Source: Woeseia sp.
GTDB taxonomy: Bacteria > Pseudomonadota > Gammaproteobacteria > Steroidobacterales > Woeseiaceae
Reading direction: 5' to 3'
Assembly: GCA_018701055.1 (NCBI GenBank)
Contig: JABIUH010000244.1
Location: 1-9,034, forward strand
Length of the DNA: 9,034 bases
How positions within the stretch are numbered: position 1 is the first letter of the stretch; the number at the start of each line of letters is the position of its first letter. Below the pieces are notes generated by a model. It was given only the letters and a program-made list of their open reading frames with translations. It was not told the origin of the DNA and searched no databases. Below, piece after piece: positions 1 to 5,340 of the stretch. Made by a program: the position numbers and the translations under genes.

Positions 1-36
1 AAGATCGCGTTCTTCCTGTGTATATGTTCTTTTCAT
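1..36 (-). CDS. N-terminus of an IS30-type transposase (partial)
   Basis: The minus strand has ATG at 36-34 followed by twelve open codons to the window edge, reading MKRTYTQEERDL. A Shine-Dalgarno sequence GGAGAG (plus positions 44-49) lies 7 bases before the ATG. IS30-family transposases begin with a comparable basic-aromatic-TxEE stretch (IS30 itself starts MRRTFTAEE, from memory) leading into a helix-turn-helix. The position just inside an IS30-like terminal repeat is what that family predicts. Only twelve residues are visible, so whether the gene is intact is unknown. Confidence 0.6.
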   Translation of the reverse strand, partial: MKRTYTQEERDL

Positions 37-71
37 CAGATAACTCTCCGTTATGGACACATTCAGAGTAT

Positions 72-98
72 CTGTTGCAGCCACCCGTTGAATCTACA
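72..98 (-). repeat. Terminal inverted repeat of the IS30-family element
   Basis: These 27 bases start TGTAGATTCAA and end GCAACAG on the minus strand, the same block order and spacing as the end of IS30. The outer end lies at 98. The partner repeat is outside the window, so inversion cannot be shown here. Confidence 0.65.
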
Positions 99-128
99 AC
101 GGCCTTCTTTGTCAAGGAAAGCTCATGA
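99..128 (+). pseudogene. Last codons of IS3 orfA (truncated)
   Basis: The frame ending in TGA at 126-128 reads TAFFVKESS and stop, the usual C-terminus of IS3-subgroup OrfA (typically KKATAFFAKE or similar), which carries the helix-turn-helix and leucine zipper used for end binding. Everything upstream of codon TAFF is replaced by the IS30-family end. The stop overlaps the orfB start as ATGA at 125-128, a normal arrangement for coupled IS3 frames. Confidence 0.7.
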
Positions 129-977
129 GGTATCGATTCATCGATGCACATAAGAAGGCCTGGCCGGTGACCCTCATGTGTGGTGTTCTCAATGTATCGC
201 GTAGTGGCTACTACCACTGGAGTGCGCGTGGTCCGAGCAGGCAAGCGCTGTCGAACGGGAAGCTTGATCAACGCGTACGCGAGATCTTTACTCGTCACAA
301 GCAACGCTACGGAGCGCCCCGGATTACGGACGACTTGCACGACGAGGGCTTTGGTTGCAGCGAGAACCGTGTTGCGCGGCGTATGCGGGCGTTGGGCCTC
401 AGGGCGGTGCAGGCAGAAATTCAAAGTCACGACCGACTCGAACCACTCCAAGCCGGTGGCGCCGGACCTGATCGAGCAGGACTTCCACGCTGAGGCGGCC
501 AATCAGAAATGGACCAGCGATATTACCTACGTATGGACCGACGAGGGCTGGCTGTACCTTGCGGTAGTGATGGACCTGTACTCAAGAGCCATTGTCGGTT
601 GGTCGATGAACCGCCGCATGACGCAAAAACTGGTCTGTAACGCGCTGACCATGGCGCTGTTCCGCCGTCACTTTCCCAAGGGCACGATCATTCATTCTGA
701 TCGGGGCAGTCAGTATTGTTCCAAACGCTATCAGCGACTGATCAAGAACAACGGCCTGCGTTGTAGCATGGGGCGCAGAACCAATTGTTACGACAATGCC
801 GCGATGGAGAGTTTTTTCCACACGCTGAAAGTCGAGCTGGTTCACCGCGAGCGGTATGCTACTCGACGCATGGCGACTTCCAGGATATTCGAATACATAG
901 AAACGTATTACAATCGACAGAGAAAAAATTCTGCTATCGGGTATAAAATTCCCGCGCAGTTTGAAAAAGCAGCTTAA
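125..977 (+). pseudogene. IS3-family transposase OrfB, frameshifted
   Basis: OrfB supplies the DDE integrase domain of the IS3 OrfAB transposase. The first half (125 to about 412) reads MRYRFIDAHKKAWPV and continues through a helix-turn-helix segment (SRSGYYHW, then RYGAPRITDDL). Around 411-421 the frame must change by one insertion or a two-base deletion to continue as KFKVTTDSNHSKPVAPDLIE and the rve core, ending at TAA 975-977. The catalytic triad is intact: Asp in TSDITYV (519-521), Asp in HSDRGSQY (699-701) and Glu in AAMESFFHTLK (807-809), with 35 residues between the second Asp and the Glu, as in DD(35)E enzymes. A ribosome binding site AAGGA lies at 114-118. Programmed frameshifting in this family occurs between orfA and orfB, not inside orfB, so I call this a disabling mutation. 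Confidence 0.85.
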
Positions 978-981
978 CCTC

Positions 982-1007
982 GTGTCCAGAATTGTGGGGG
1001 AAGATCA
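982..1007 (+). repeat. Right terminal inverted repeat of the IS3 element
   Basis: The repeat starts GTGTCCAGAATTG five bases after the orfB stop and runs outward to end in AAGATCA at 1007. The terminal TGATCTT (read inward) is the conserved IS3-subgroup tip. The left partner and the 3-base target duplication cannot be checked because the left end is outside the window. Confidence 0.75.
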
Positions 1008-1008
1008 C

Positions 1009-1260
1009 CGCCGCAAAGAAGTCGTAATGGGACTCGAAATCGATGGCCGTTTCAAAGCGTATCCGCTCAAGGAATTAAAAAATGGCGCGCACAGTTTTGA
1101 CGATGAGTTTTCAGGCAAGAAGTTTGTAGTGAAATTCGACGAAAAAAATCGAACGGCACAGATTGTTCAAGCTGACGGATCAGAAATCCCCACCACGATG
1201 GCGTTCTGGTTTGCGTGGTACGCATTCCATCCCGCGACGGATATCTACGAGGCACAGTGA
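1009..1260 (+). pseudogene. C-terminal fragment of a DUF3179 protein truncated by IS3
   Basis: Right after the IS3 end an open frame reads RRKEVVMGLEIDGRFKAYPL, then DDEFSGKKFVVKFDE, and ends MAFWFAWYAFHPATDIYEAQ. The KAYPL motif, the 'GKKFVVKFD' strand and the closing FWFAWxAFHPxT are hallmarks of the C-terminal part of DUF3179 proteins, a family of unknown function found mostly in exported proteins. Full-length members are several hundred residues, so about 84 residues is only the tail. The frame stays open back into the IS3 end and orfB C-terminal bases (ATG at 961), but that upstream part belongs to the element. No promoter or ribosome binding site of its own is visible. The missing N-terminal part may lie beyond the mobile elements to the left. 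Confidence 0.72.
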
Positions 1261-1374
1261 TATCGAATAGCACGAGCACTAATCCGAACAACCCGCGTAG
1301 CAATGACTATTTGATTAAGTGCTTCTCCGGAGCGCGGGTCTTTTGCTGCGTCGTCGGAAATGCCTTCAGGTTTC

Positions 1375-2082
1375 TTATCCGATCTCGCTGATGAAGCGGC
1401 GGATGCGAGCGGCATTTGCGCCGACGTCGCTGCCCCCAACGCGGGACTTCGACCGTATATCAAGGCGACTTCCAGCGCCGTCTGTTGTTATGCGAATGAC
1501 GACGTCATCCTTGAAACCAAACCAGAGCGTGGTCGCCGTCGCTTCGATCCGTCCTCCCATCGGTTCTGCTGCAACTATTTCCAGGCCCATGTCTTCCGCG
1601 GCCTCGAGTGCCTTGCGGAACGTCTCGTCGGCTGGCGTATCAAGCACCAATGTTTCGATATCCGGATAGCCCTCGCGCTGTTGCTTCGCGATCTCTTCGC
1701 CGAGATACTCTGGCGGGTTAGGCGCGTCGGCGCGAATAGGCAGCATCGCGACGAACAGTGGGGGATCAACAGTATCGGTCGTGATGTCATGAATAAACGG
1801 GAGAGATGTCGCAGTCTGATAGCCGTTCCACGGCACCCACGCAGTGCCAAGACCCACCAGCAGTGCAGCAGCTAACATGGTAACGTTGCCGGCACGTGTC
1901 TTCGGGATGACGAGTAGTACGAGAGCGAAAGCTGCTGCGGAGAGTCCGGCAAACAATGCCGAGCGCATCAACATAAAGCCCATCGAAAAGTCCCACATTC
2001 CTAATCGTGTGCCGGGGCCGGCAACGAAGAGCAGCAGAGCCGCAACAACGGCGATAGAAAAAGCGATCTTCGAGATTTTCAT
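1375..2082 (-). CDS. Membrane-anchored DUF1499 family protein
   Basis: This 235-residue protein starts at the ATG reading MKISKIAFS. An upstream in-frame ATG at 2130 would add 16 polar residues, but a ribosome binding site GAAGGG (plus 2089-2094) sits 6 bases before 2082. Three hydrophobic segments at roughly residues 6-22, 41-60 and 66-83 predict inner-membrane anchoring. The remaining domain starts at FIHDITTD (about 96-103) and includes NPPEYLGEEIAKQQ, the run GRIEATATTLWFGFKDDVVI, and SRVGGSDVGANAARIRRF. These are the signature stretches of DUF1499, whose biochemical function is unknown. No frameshift is apparent. It is transcribed away from the next leftward gene across a 430-base gap, so it is probably its own unit. 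Confidence 0.88.
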   Translation of the reverse strand: MKISKIAFSIAVVAALLLFVAGPGTRLGMWDFSMGFMLMRSALFAGLSAAAFALVLLVIPKTRAGNVTMLAAALLVGLGTAWVPWNGYQTATSLPFIHDITTDTVDPPLFVAMLPIRADAPNPPEYLGEEIAKQQREGYPDIETLVLDTPADETFRKALEAAEDMGLEIVAAEPMGGRIEATATTLWFGFKDDVVIRITTDGAGSRLDIRSKSRVGGSDVGANAARIRRFISEIG

Positions 2083-2088
2083 AGTGAG

Positions 2089-2094
2089 CCCTTC
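2089..2094 (-). promoter_or_regulatory. Ribosome binding site deciding the DUF1499 start
   Basis: GAAGGG on the minus strand lies 6 bases before ATG 2082-2080. No comparable site precedes the ATG at 2130, which favours the shorter protein. Confidence 0.6.
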
Positions 2095-2162
2095 GTTTGC
2101 GGTACGCGCAACAGCATTTTTATTGGTCACCCGACGTTCGAACCGGCGGCACCTGTGCGGTT

Positions 2163-2192
2163 ATTATACCGAGTCATGAGGACGTATCCCCA
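2163..2192 (-). promoter_or_regulatory. Candidate sigma70-type promoter for the DUF1499 gene
   Basis: The minus strand has a perfect TATAAT (plus 2163-2168) about 80 bases upstream of the chosen start. A weak -35-like TTGGGG lies 19 bases further up, a longer spacing than the ideal 17. The -10 match and location are good and the -35 match is poor, so this is a tentative call. Confidence 0.35.
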
Positions 2193-2514
2193 AGGAATCC
2201 GTTCAGGACGGAGCTTGATGCGTTTGATAAGCAGGTCGGAGTTCGAGTGCTGTTATCGCAATCCAGTCGCGAAGCGACACGCCCGGGCGTCCAATTCAGG
2301 AATACCCAGCGCCGCTCTAGCAACAAAAAGGACACGTTTAATTGTATCGGCGTTCTACCCTAATTCCTGCTGATGCTATTGCGTTTGGTTGCTGTAATTC
2401 ATTCCTTACTTGTCATTTACCCGCAGGGAACTGGATGAAATAACGAGAAATTCAAACGACAACGAAGACATGGGCAACTCTTCAAACAAAAGTGGGTGTC
2501 CTAATTCCATTCGC

Positions 2515-3696
2515 TCATTGCCCGCTGCCACCACCGGACGTGTTCCAGGTGGCACCTAGTGTCCGCTGCTCCGCCTGTGGCTCATGCCGCTCCAGCATCT
2601 GTCGCCGTACGACGCCGCCATAGACGTTACCGTGGCGGTCGACCCCGATTGCTTCGGCGCCGCTGTGTGCGAAGTCACGCGCCTCAATGTCTTCGAGGAA
2701 GTAGTGCACTTGACCGGTCATAGCGCTCCCGATGCGAATACCTTTTTTCCATCCCGGGTTCTCGGGCCCCCAGGATTCCGAGTCGGCGACATAAATCGTA
2801 TCGGTATGATCGATGTAGATTCCGCTCGGTCTTCCGAACTGTGTCCACTGATCGATGTAGTTGCCGTCCTGATCCCAGATCATGATGCGGTTATTGTCGC
2901 GATCAGCGATGAACAGGCGTCCTTTGGTGTCGAGCGCAATCGCGTGTGGCGCGCTTAGCTGCAGGTGCCCCTGACCTGTCATTCCGTAGCGGGCGATCAA
3001 GGTGCCGTCGGGCGCGAGTTTGCTGAGTCGGGAATGGGCGCCATTTTTCACATGGCCTTCGGTGACGAAGAGTGTGCCATCGCGAGCAATCACGACATCG
3101 GTCGGCTCGCGGAACTGGTCCGGCGCATCACCCGCTAACCCCGGTCGACCGAGCGTCATCAGGAGCTCACCGTCCGGACTGAACTTGCGCACAAGATGCC
3201 CACCGGGCGCAGCGCCTTTCCCCGTATCGGTCGTCCACACGTTGCCTTCGAAGTCGACGTGAATTCCGTGTGGAAATGCCATCAGGCCTTCACCGAACGT
3301 GCCAAGTCGCTTGCCGGTGCGGGTGTCGAGTATTACCAGCGGCGCCTCCGGTCGATCGACGCAGCTATTCGATTGGCAACGGTGAAGGACGTATAGGACA
3401 CCGTCAGGGCCGCCTTCCGCGCCGGTAACCGCACCCCACTCGCTATTGTTTCCTGGAGGCGCCTCCCCCCATGGCTCAATGCGGGTATACGGGTTAGGAC
3501 GGTCATTGCTGTAAGTGATTGGGCCGTAAACCGCCACGAGTTTTTGCAAGGCATCCACCAACGGACTCGTCGTGCCTTCGTTGCTGATCGGTCGGTCGAT
3601 GTTAGGATTTTGCCGAACGGGGGTTGGTTCTTTTTCCTGAGTCATCCCAATCTCGGTTCCGAGAAAAAGGGCAACAACTACCAGCAGCCTGGTCAT
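2515..3696 (-). CDS. Secreted NHL-repeat beta-propeller, amidating-lyase-like
   Basis: This 393-residue protein has a short N-terminal export signal (MTRLLVVVALFLGTEIG) and about five propeller strand repeats. Clear NHL units are FPHGIHVDFEGNVWTTD (141-157), FREPTDVVIARDGTLFVTEG (195-214), LSAPHAIALDTKGRLFIADR (247-266, followed by DNNRIMIWD) and PSGIYIDHTDTIYVADSES (290-308). Peptidyl-alpha-hydroxyglycine alpha-amidating lyase (PAL) uses this fold with three zinc-binding His residues. Here His143, His251 and His344 sit in PHGI, PHAI and AHSG settings that could be the equivalents, but that is inference, and an NHL protein of other function is equally possible. Cys107 and Cys112 could form a disulfide in the periplasm. 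A strong ribosome binding site GGGAGG (plus 3702-3707) lies 5 bases before the ATG. The C-terminus ends in a Gly/Ser-rich tail. Confidence 0.85.
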   Translation of the reverse strand: MTRLLVVVALFLGTEIGMTQEKEPTPVRQNPNIDRPISNEGTTSPLVDALQKLVAVYGPITYSNDRPNPYTRIEPWGEAPPGNNSEWGAVTGAEGGPDGVLYVLHRCQSNSCVDRPEAPLVILDTRTGKRLGTFGEGLMAFPHGIHVDFEGNVWTTDTGKGAAPGGHLVRKFSPDGELLMTLGRPGLAGDAPDQFREPTDVVIARDGTLFVTEGHVKNGAHSRLSKLAPDGTLIARYGMTGQGHLQLSAPHAIALDTKGRLFIADRDNNRIMIWDQDGNYIDQWTQFGRPSGIYIDHTDTIYVADSESWGPENPGWKKGIRIGSAMTGQVHYFLEDIEARDFAHSGAEAIGVDRHGNVYGGVVRRQMLERHEPQAEQRTLGATWNTSGGGSGQ

Positions 3697-3725
3697 AACA
3701 ACCTCCCATTTGTATTTGGAGAATA

Positions 3726-3741
3726 GATTCTAACGAGAATC
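3726..3741. repeat. Small palindrome in the NHL gene leader
   Basis: GATTCT, a 4-base AACG loop, then AGAATC form a perfect 6-bp hairpin 30 bases upstream of the NHL start codon. A further AGAATC follows at 3745-3750. It could be an operator or a leader hairpin, and nothing else in the sequence decides between them. Confidence 0.35.
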
Positions 3742-3756
3742 AATAGAATCTGACCC
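3742..3756. repeat. Partial copy of the TGACC intergenic repeat
   Basis: The bases AATAGAATCTGACCC resemble the right end AATAAATCTGACCCC of the fuller repeat at 5127-5227. I read this as a degraded remnant upstream of the NHL gene. At this length a chance match is possible. Confidence 0.35.
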
Positions 3757-3796
3757 TAATAGTTATCCACAGAACCTGAACGCGACAAGCAATCGC

Positions 3797-4285
3797 TTAT
3801 TGCGCCTCGGCGATTTCCTTCATGTTCGCTAACCCGGTTGTAAAAAGATTGCGTCGACTTTCAACGGCAGCACTAATCTCCTCTTCGCTGGATCGGGAGG
3901 TGTCCCACATTACGGTGTAAATCAACTTGGACGTGGTTTCGCTGACCGGTCTTGCTTCCATAAAGCCATGATAAAGGGTGTAGTACTCACCCTCGGTCAC
4001 GGGCTGGGTATATCCGTAGGACAGTTCGGTTTGGGCAACCATGGGTTCCACAATGGTTCCGTTCAAAACGCGAACGGTGCCAACACCGCCGTCGCCTTGC
4101 GTGATCTCGCAATCCAGGCCCAGCCATTCGCCGATGTCACAGTAGCCGCCGACTTTGGACCAGACTTCTGCAGCGGGCTTGTTGACCGCGATGTCAAATT
4201 CCAGGCGGTAGTAATCTGGTTGAGCGAAAGCCCAGCAAGAAGCCGCCAGGGCAATCAGACCGGTTAGAAGGTGTCGTAAGCGCAT
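3797..4285 (-). CDS. Secreted SRPBCC-fold (polyketide cyclase/START-like) protein
   Basis: This 162-residue protein has a typical signal peptide, MRLRHLLTGLIALAASCWAFA, with cleavage expected before QPDYY. The mature part has the order and length of SRPBCC helix-grip proteins. A first strand YRLEFDIAVNKPAAEVW leads to VGGYCDIGEWL, then TVRVLNGTIVEP, ELSYGYT and YYTLYHGFMEARPV, then TSKLIYTVMWDT, and it closes with a long C-terminal helix (EEISAAVESRRNLFTTGLANM). The fold encloses a hydrophobic ligand cavity, but the ligand cannot be told from sequence. Cys17 in AASC is only a weak lipobox. Two further Cys, in GYCDIG and GLDCEI, could pair in the periplasm. The upstream site is weak (AAGG about 10 bases before ATG). 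The gene has its own 390-base leader with a long hairpin, so it may be a separate unit. Confidence 0.8.
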   Translation of the reverse strand: MRLRHLLTGLIALAASCWAFAQPDYYRLEFDIAVNKPAAEVWSKVGGYCDIGEWLGLDCEITQGDGGVGTVRVLNGTIVEPMVAQTELSYGYTQPVTEGEYYTLYHGFMEARPVSETTSKLIYTVMWDTSRSSEEEISAAVESRRNLFTTGLANMKEIAEAQ

Positions 4286-4336
4286 GGTGGCTGCCTTGTA
4301 GAGTTTGGTTACTTTAAGGTTGCTTAGTCTAACGAA

Positions 4337-4445
4337 TTTAGGCGGAAATTTTCTTCAGAAAGGCGCAGAAGCTGCAATTAAACGCTGTCACACAAAAATC
4401 GGTCAGGCTTATTTGTTGGCTCATGGCCAATTAATAAACCTGACC
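4337..4445. repeat. Dispersed intergenic repeat, copy A
   Basis: Two blocks match copy B at 5127-5225. Block one (4341-4384) matches 5131-5173 at about 36 of 44 aligned positions and ends in the shared CTGCAATTAAACG. Block two (4411-4445) matches 5191-5225 at 30 of 35 positions without gaps and ends TGACC. The bases between the blocks differ, 26 here against 17 in copy B. Both copies lie upstream of leftward genes, with their TGACC ends 156 and 162 bases before the start codons. Confidence 0.75.
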
Positions 4446-4465
4446 GATTTTTGTGTGACAGCGTT
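4381..4465. repeat. Long near-perfect hairpin with 40-base arms
   Basis: Bases 4381-4407 (AACGCTGTCACAC through GGTCAGG) are the exact reverse complement of 4439-4465, 27 bp without mismatch. The pairing continues inward to 4420/4426 with three mismatches, leaving a 5-base loop TCATG at 4421-4425. It overlaps repeat copy A, using that copy's TGACC end as part of one arm. On the leftward strand it lies between the 127-residue gene and the SRPBCC gene. It could act as a bidirectional terminator or mRNA 3' structure, but it lacks a clean T-run. REP-like palindrome is the preferred label. Confidence 0.9.
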
Positions 4466-4521
4466 TTAGCGGATAGCGACGAAGACGGTGTGTTGGACGA
4501 ACAGGTGCAACTGGTTAAACT

Positions 4522-4545
4522 GGGGCCGAACCCATTGCTGTCCCA
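4522..4545. repeat. GGGGYCGAACC repeat, variant copy
   Basis: This 24-base segment matches 8897-8920 at 22 of 24 positions, both ending ATTGCTGTCCCA. It differs at the fifth and twelfth bases. A chance match of this length within 9 kb is very unlikely. Confidence 0.75.
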
Positions 4546-4675
4546 TAAAGTCGTGGTTAAATCGTTGCTAAGGTTTATCCGACAGGGCCTGTGGCGGTGC
4601 CGAGATTAAGCAGATATCGATTCAGTGCGAAGAACCGTAGGGGCACCTTGATGGACAGCAAGCGTTGCTATCTTG

Positions 4676-5059
4676 TTAGCCTTCCGCCAACGCAGCCAGA
4701 GTGGTCTTGTCCTCGTCACTTGCCGTGTGATGGATGCGGAGCAAGATGCTGGCGAGCTTCCGTGCATCTGTTTCGGTGTTGCCGTCGCTAATGGTGTCTT
4801 CCAACCGCTCGGCATCCTTCTCCGTGACCTTATGCTGGAAATTGGAGATTGCCACCGCAATATCTGCCGCTTCCTCTGTGCTGTCATCGCTGTCGATGAT
4901 GCCCTTCAATGCCGCCTTGTCGTCATCCGATGGAAAGTGATTAAGGCTCATTGTGATTTGGGCCATCGTCTTGATCGCGGCGTCGTCCGCCAGAACGAAA
5001 CCTGTTGAAAAAAGCGAAGTGATGGTGATACCTGTCAGGACTAATGCAAACTTATTCAT
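4676..5059 (-). CDS. Small secreted protein of three 35-residue repeats
   Basis: This 127-residue protein has a signal peptide ending near VLA (residues 1-24) and an otherwise wholly repetitive mature part. The pattern H-x-x-[ST]-[DE]-x-D-x-x-x-L occurs at His41, His76 and His111, exactly 35 residues apart: HFPSDDDKAAL, HKVTEKDAERL and HTASDEDKTTL. Each is preceded by a helix with Ala at 33, 68 and 103, and followed by a second helical stretch (for example LKGIID). This suggests three helical-hairpin repeats. The protein is acidic and has no Cys after the signal. I do not recognise a named family, and no catalytic motif is evident. A ligand- or metal-binding or protein-contact role is only a guess. 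The start is firm: AGGAGG (plus 5065-5070) lies 5 bases before ATG 5059. Confidence 0.82.
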   Translation of the reverse strand: MNKFALVLTGITITSLFSTGFVLADDAAIKTMAQITMSLNHFPSDDDKAALKGIIDSDDSTEEAADIAVAISNFQHKVTEKDAERLEDTISDGNTETDARKLASILLRIHHTASDEDKTTLAALAEG

Positions 5060-5340
5060 GTCGACCTCCTGGAAAGATAAATGTCACAAGCTGATTCTAG
5101 TCCTCATTTGGGTCCCGGCGCACCTGATTAGGAGGAAATCTTTCCTGAAAGACGGAAAAGCTGCAATTAAACGAATAAGGTGCCAAGTTCATTTGTTGAC
5201 CCATAGCCAATAAATAAATCTGACCCCTTTTTTCGAAGGGCGTCGACGGGGGTCGTAAATCGGACGCATTAGTCCGCGTATTTTGCTAATTTAACCCTGT
5301 CCCATATTCGCGATAACCCCCTAAGACCTAAGGACACGCA
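5060..5340. other. Divergent gene-free region between leftward and rightward genes
   Basis: This interval separates the leftward repeat-protein gene from the rightward epimerase gene, so it should hold promoters for both. It contains repeat copy B, a 5-bp palindrome CGGAC/GTCCG at 5261-5276, and a weak rightward promoter-like pair (TTGCTA 5283-5288, TATTCG 5305-5310, 16 apart). On the leftward strand a TAGAAT box lies near 5094-5099 without a good -35. None of these promoter candidates is strong. Confidence 0.4.
5127..5227. repeat. Dispersed intergenic repeat, copy B
   Basis: This matches copy A in two blocks, sharing CTGCAATTAAACG and an end block ATTTGTTG through TGACC. On the leftward strand the outer end begins GGGGTCAGATTTATTT, preceded by an A-run. 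Unlike copy A it does not extend into a long hairpin, since the bases after TGACC are CCCTTTTTTCG. Confidence 0.7.

Larger units (their letters stand above)
1..98 (-). mobile_element. End of an IS30-family insertion sequence, cut by the window edge
   Basis: Read on the minus strand from position 98, the sequence opens TGTAGATTCAA, then GGGT, then GCAACAG. This matches the terminal inverted repeat of E. coli IS30 as I remember it (TGTAGATTCAATTGGTCAAC followed by GCAACAG), differing only in the spacer bases. About 35 bases further in are a ribosome binding site and a start codon opening a protein like the IS30 transposase N-terminus. The boundary at 98/99 is sharp: from 99 the plus strand reads as the end of an IS3 orfA (TAFFVKESS then stop). 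I infer that this element inserted into the IS3 element. The rest of it, and the other half of IS3 orfA, would lie left of the window. The family comparison is from memory. Confidence 0.72.
99..1007 (+). mobile_element. IS3-family element, left part displaced, orfB frameshifted
   Basis: The segment holds the last codons of orfA, a complete but frame-broken orfB, and the right terminal repeat ending at 1007. Inward from the right end the repeat reads TGATCTTCCCCC then TGGACACG, closely resembling the IS3 end TGATCTTACCC...TGGACACG as I recall it, which places it in the IS3 subgroup. Its left end is missing because the IS30-family element begins at 98. To its right, coding sequence for a DUF3179 protein starts immediately. 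With orfA interrupted and orfB out of frame, this copy should not encode a working transposase. Confidence 0.85.
2083..2514. other. Gene-free stretch between the DUF1499 and NHL genes
   Basis: Apart from the ribosome binding site and candidate promoter next to the DUF1499 gene, I find no supported gene. Short open frames here have no ribosome binding site and no recognisable protein pattern. The 9-mer CCTAATTCC occurs at 2359-2367 and 2500-2508. On the minus strand the second copy belongs to GGAATTAGGACACCCACTT, which resembles repeat debris seen around REP-type elements, but I cannot confirm that. No convincing stem plus T-run terminator follows the NHL gene, which stops at 2515. Confidence 0.45.
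4286..4675. other. Repeat-rich gene-free stretch upstream of the SRPBCC gene
   Basis: It holds one copy of a dispersed repeat (4337-4445), a long hairpin (4381-4465) and a GGGGYCGAACC-type repeat (4522-4545). It also holds a short open plus-strand frame to TAA at 4606-4608, beginning ADSDEDGVLDEQ, which resembles an acidic calcium-binding repeat but has no start codon context. I find no intact gene. The promoter of the leftward SRPBCC gene should lie here, but I see no clear -35/-10 pair. Confidence 0.5.

Noticed and set aside
180..400. Alternative start of the second orfB frame at ATG 180
   Set aside because: Residues before about position 411 in this frame are out-of-frame translation of the conserved OrfB N-terminus. 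Only the part after the frameshift is genuine.
1245..1463. 72-residue minus-strand frame overlapping the end of the DUF1499 gene
   Set aside because: It overlaps conserved DUF1499 coding sequence in another frame and the DUF3179 stop, has no ribosome binding site, and its protein has no recognisable pattern.
2136..2144. GTTCGAACC resembling a tRNA T-arm, also echoed in the GGTTCGACCCC hairpin arm
   Set aside because: No acceptor, D or anticodon stems can be drawn around either site and there is no CCA end. The hairpin copy belongs to the dispersed palindrome family.
3763..3771. Perfect DnaA box TTATCCACA upstream of the NHL gene
   Set aside because: It is a single site with no second box, no AT-rich unwinding element and no replication gene nearby. 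One chance copy in 9 kb is only mildly unlikely.
4337..5227. CRISPR-like reading of the two repeat copies
   Set aside because: There are only two degenerate copies 785 bases apart with a gene between them, no regular spacers and no cas genes.
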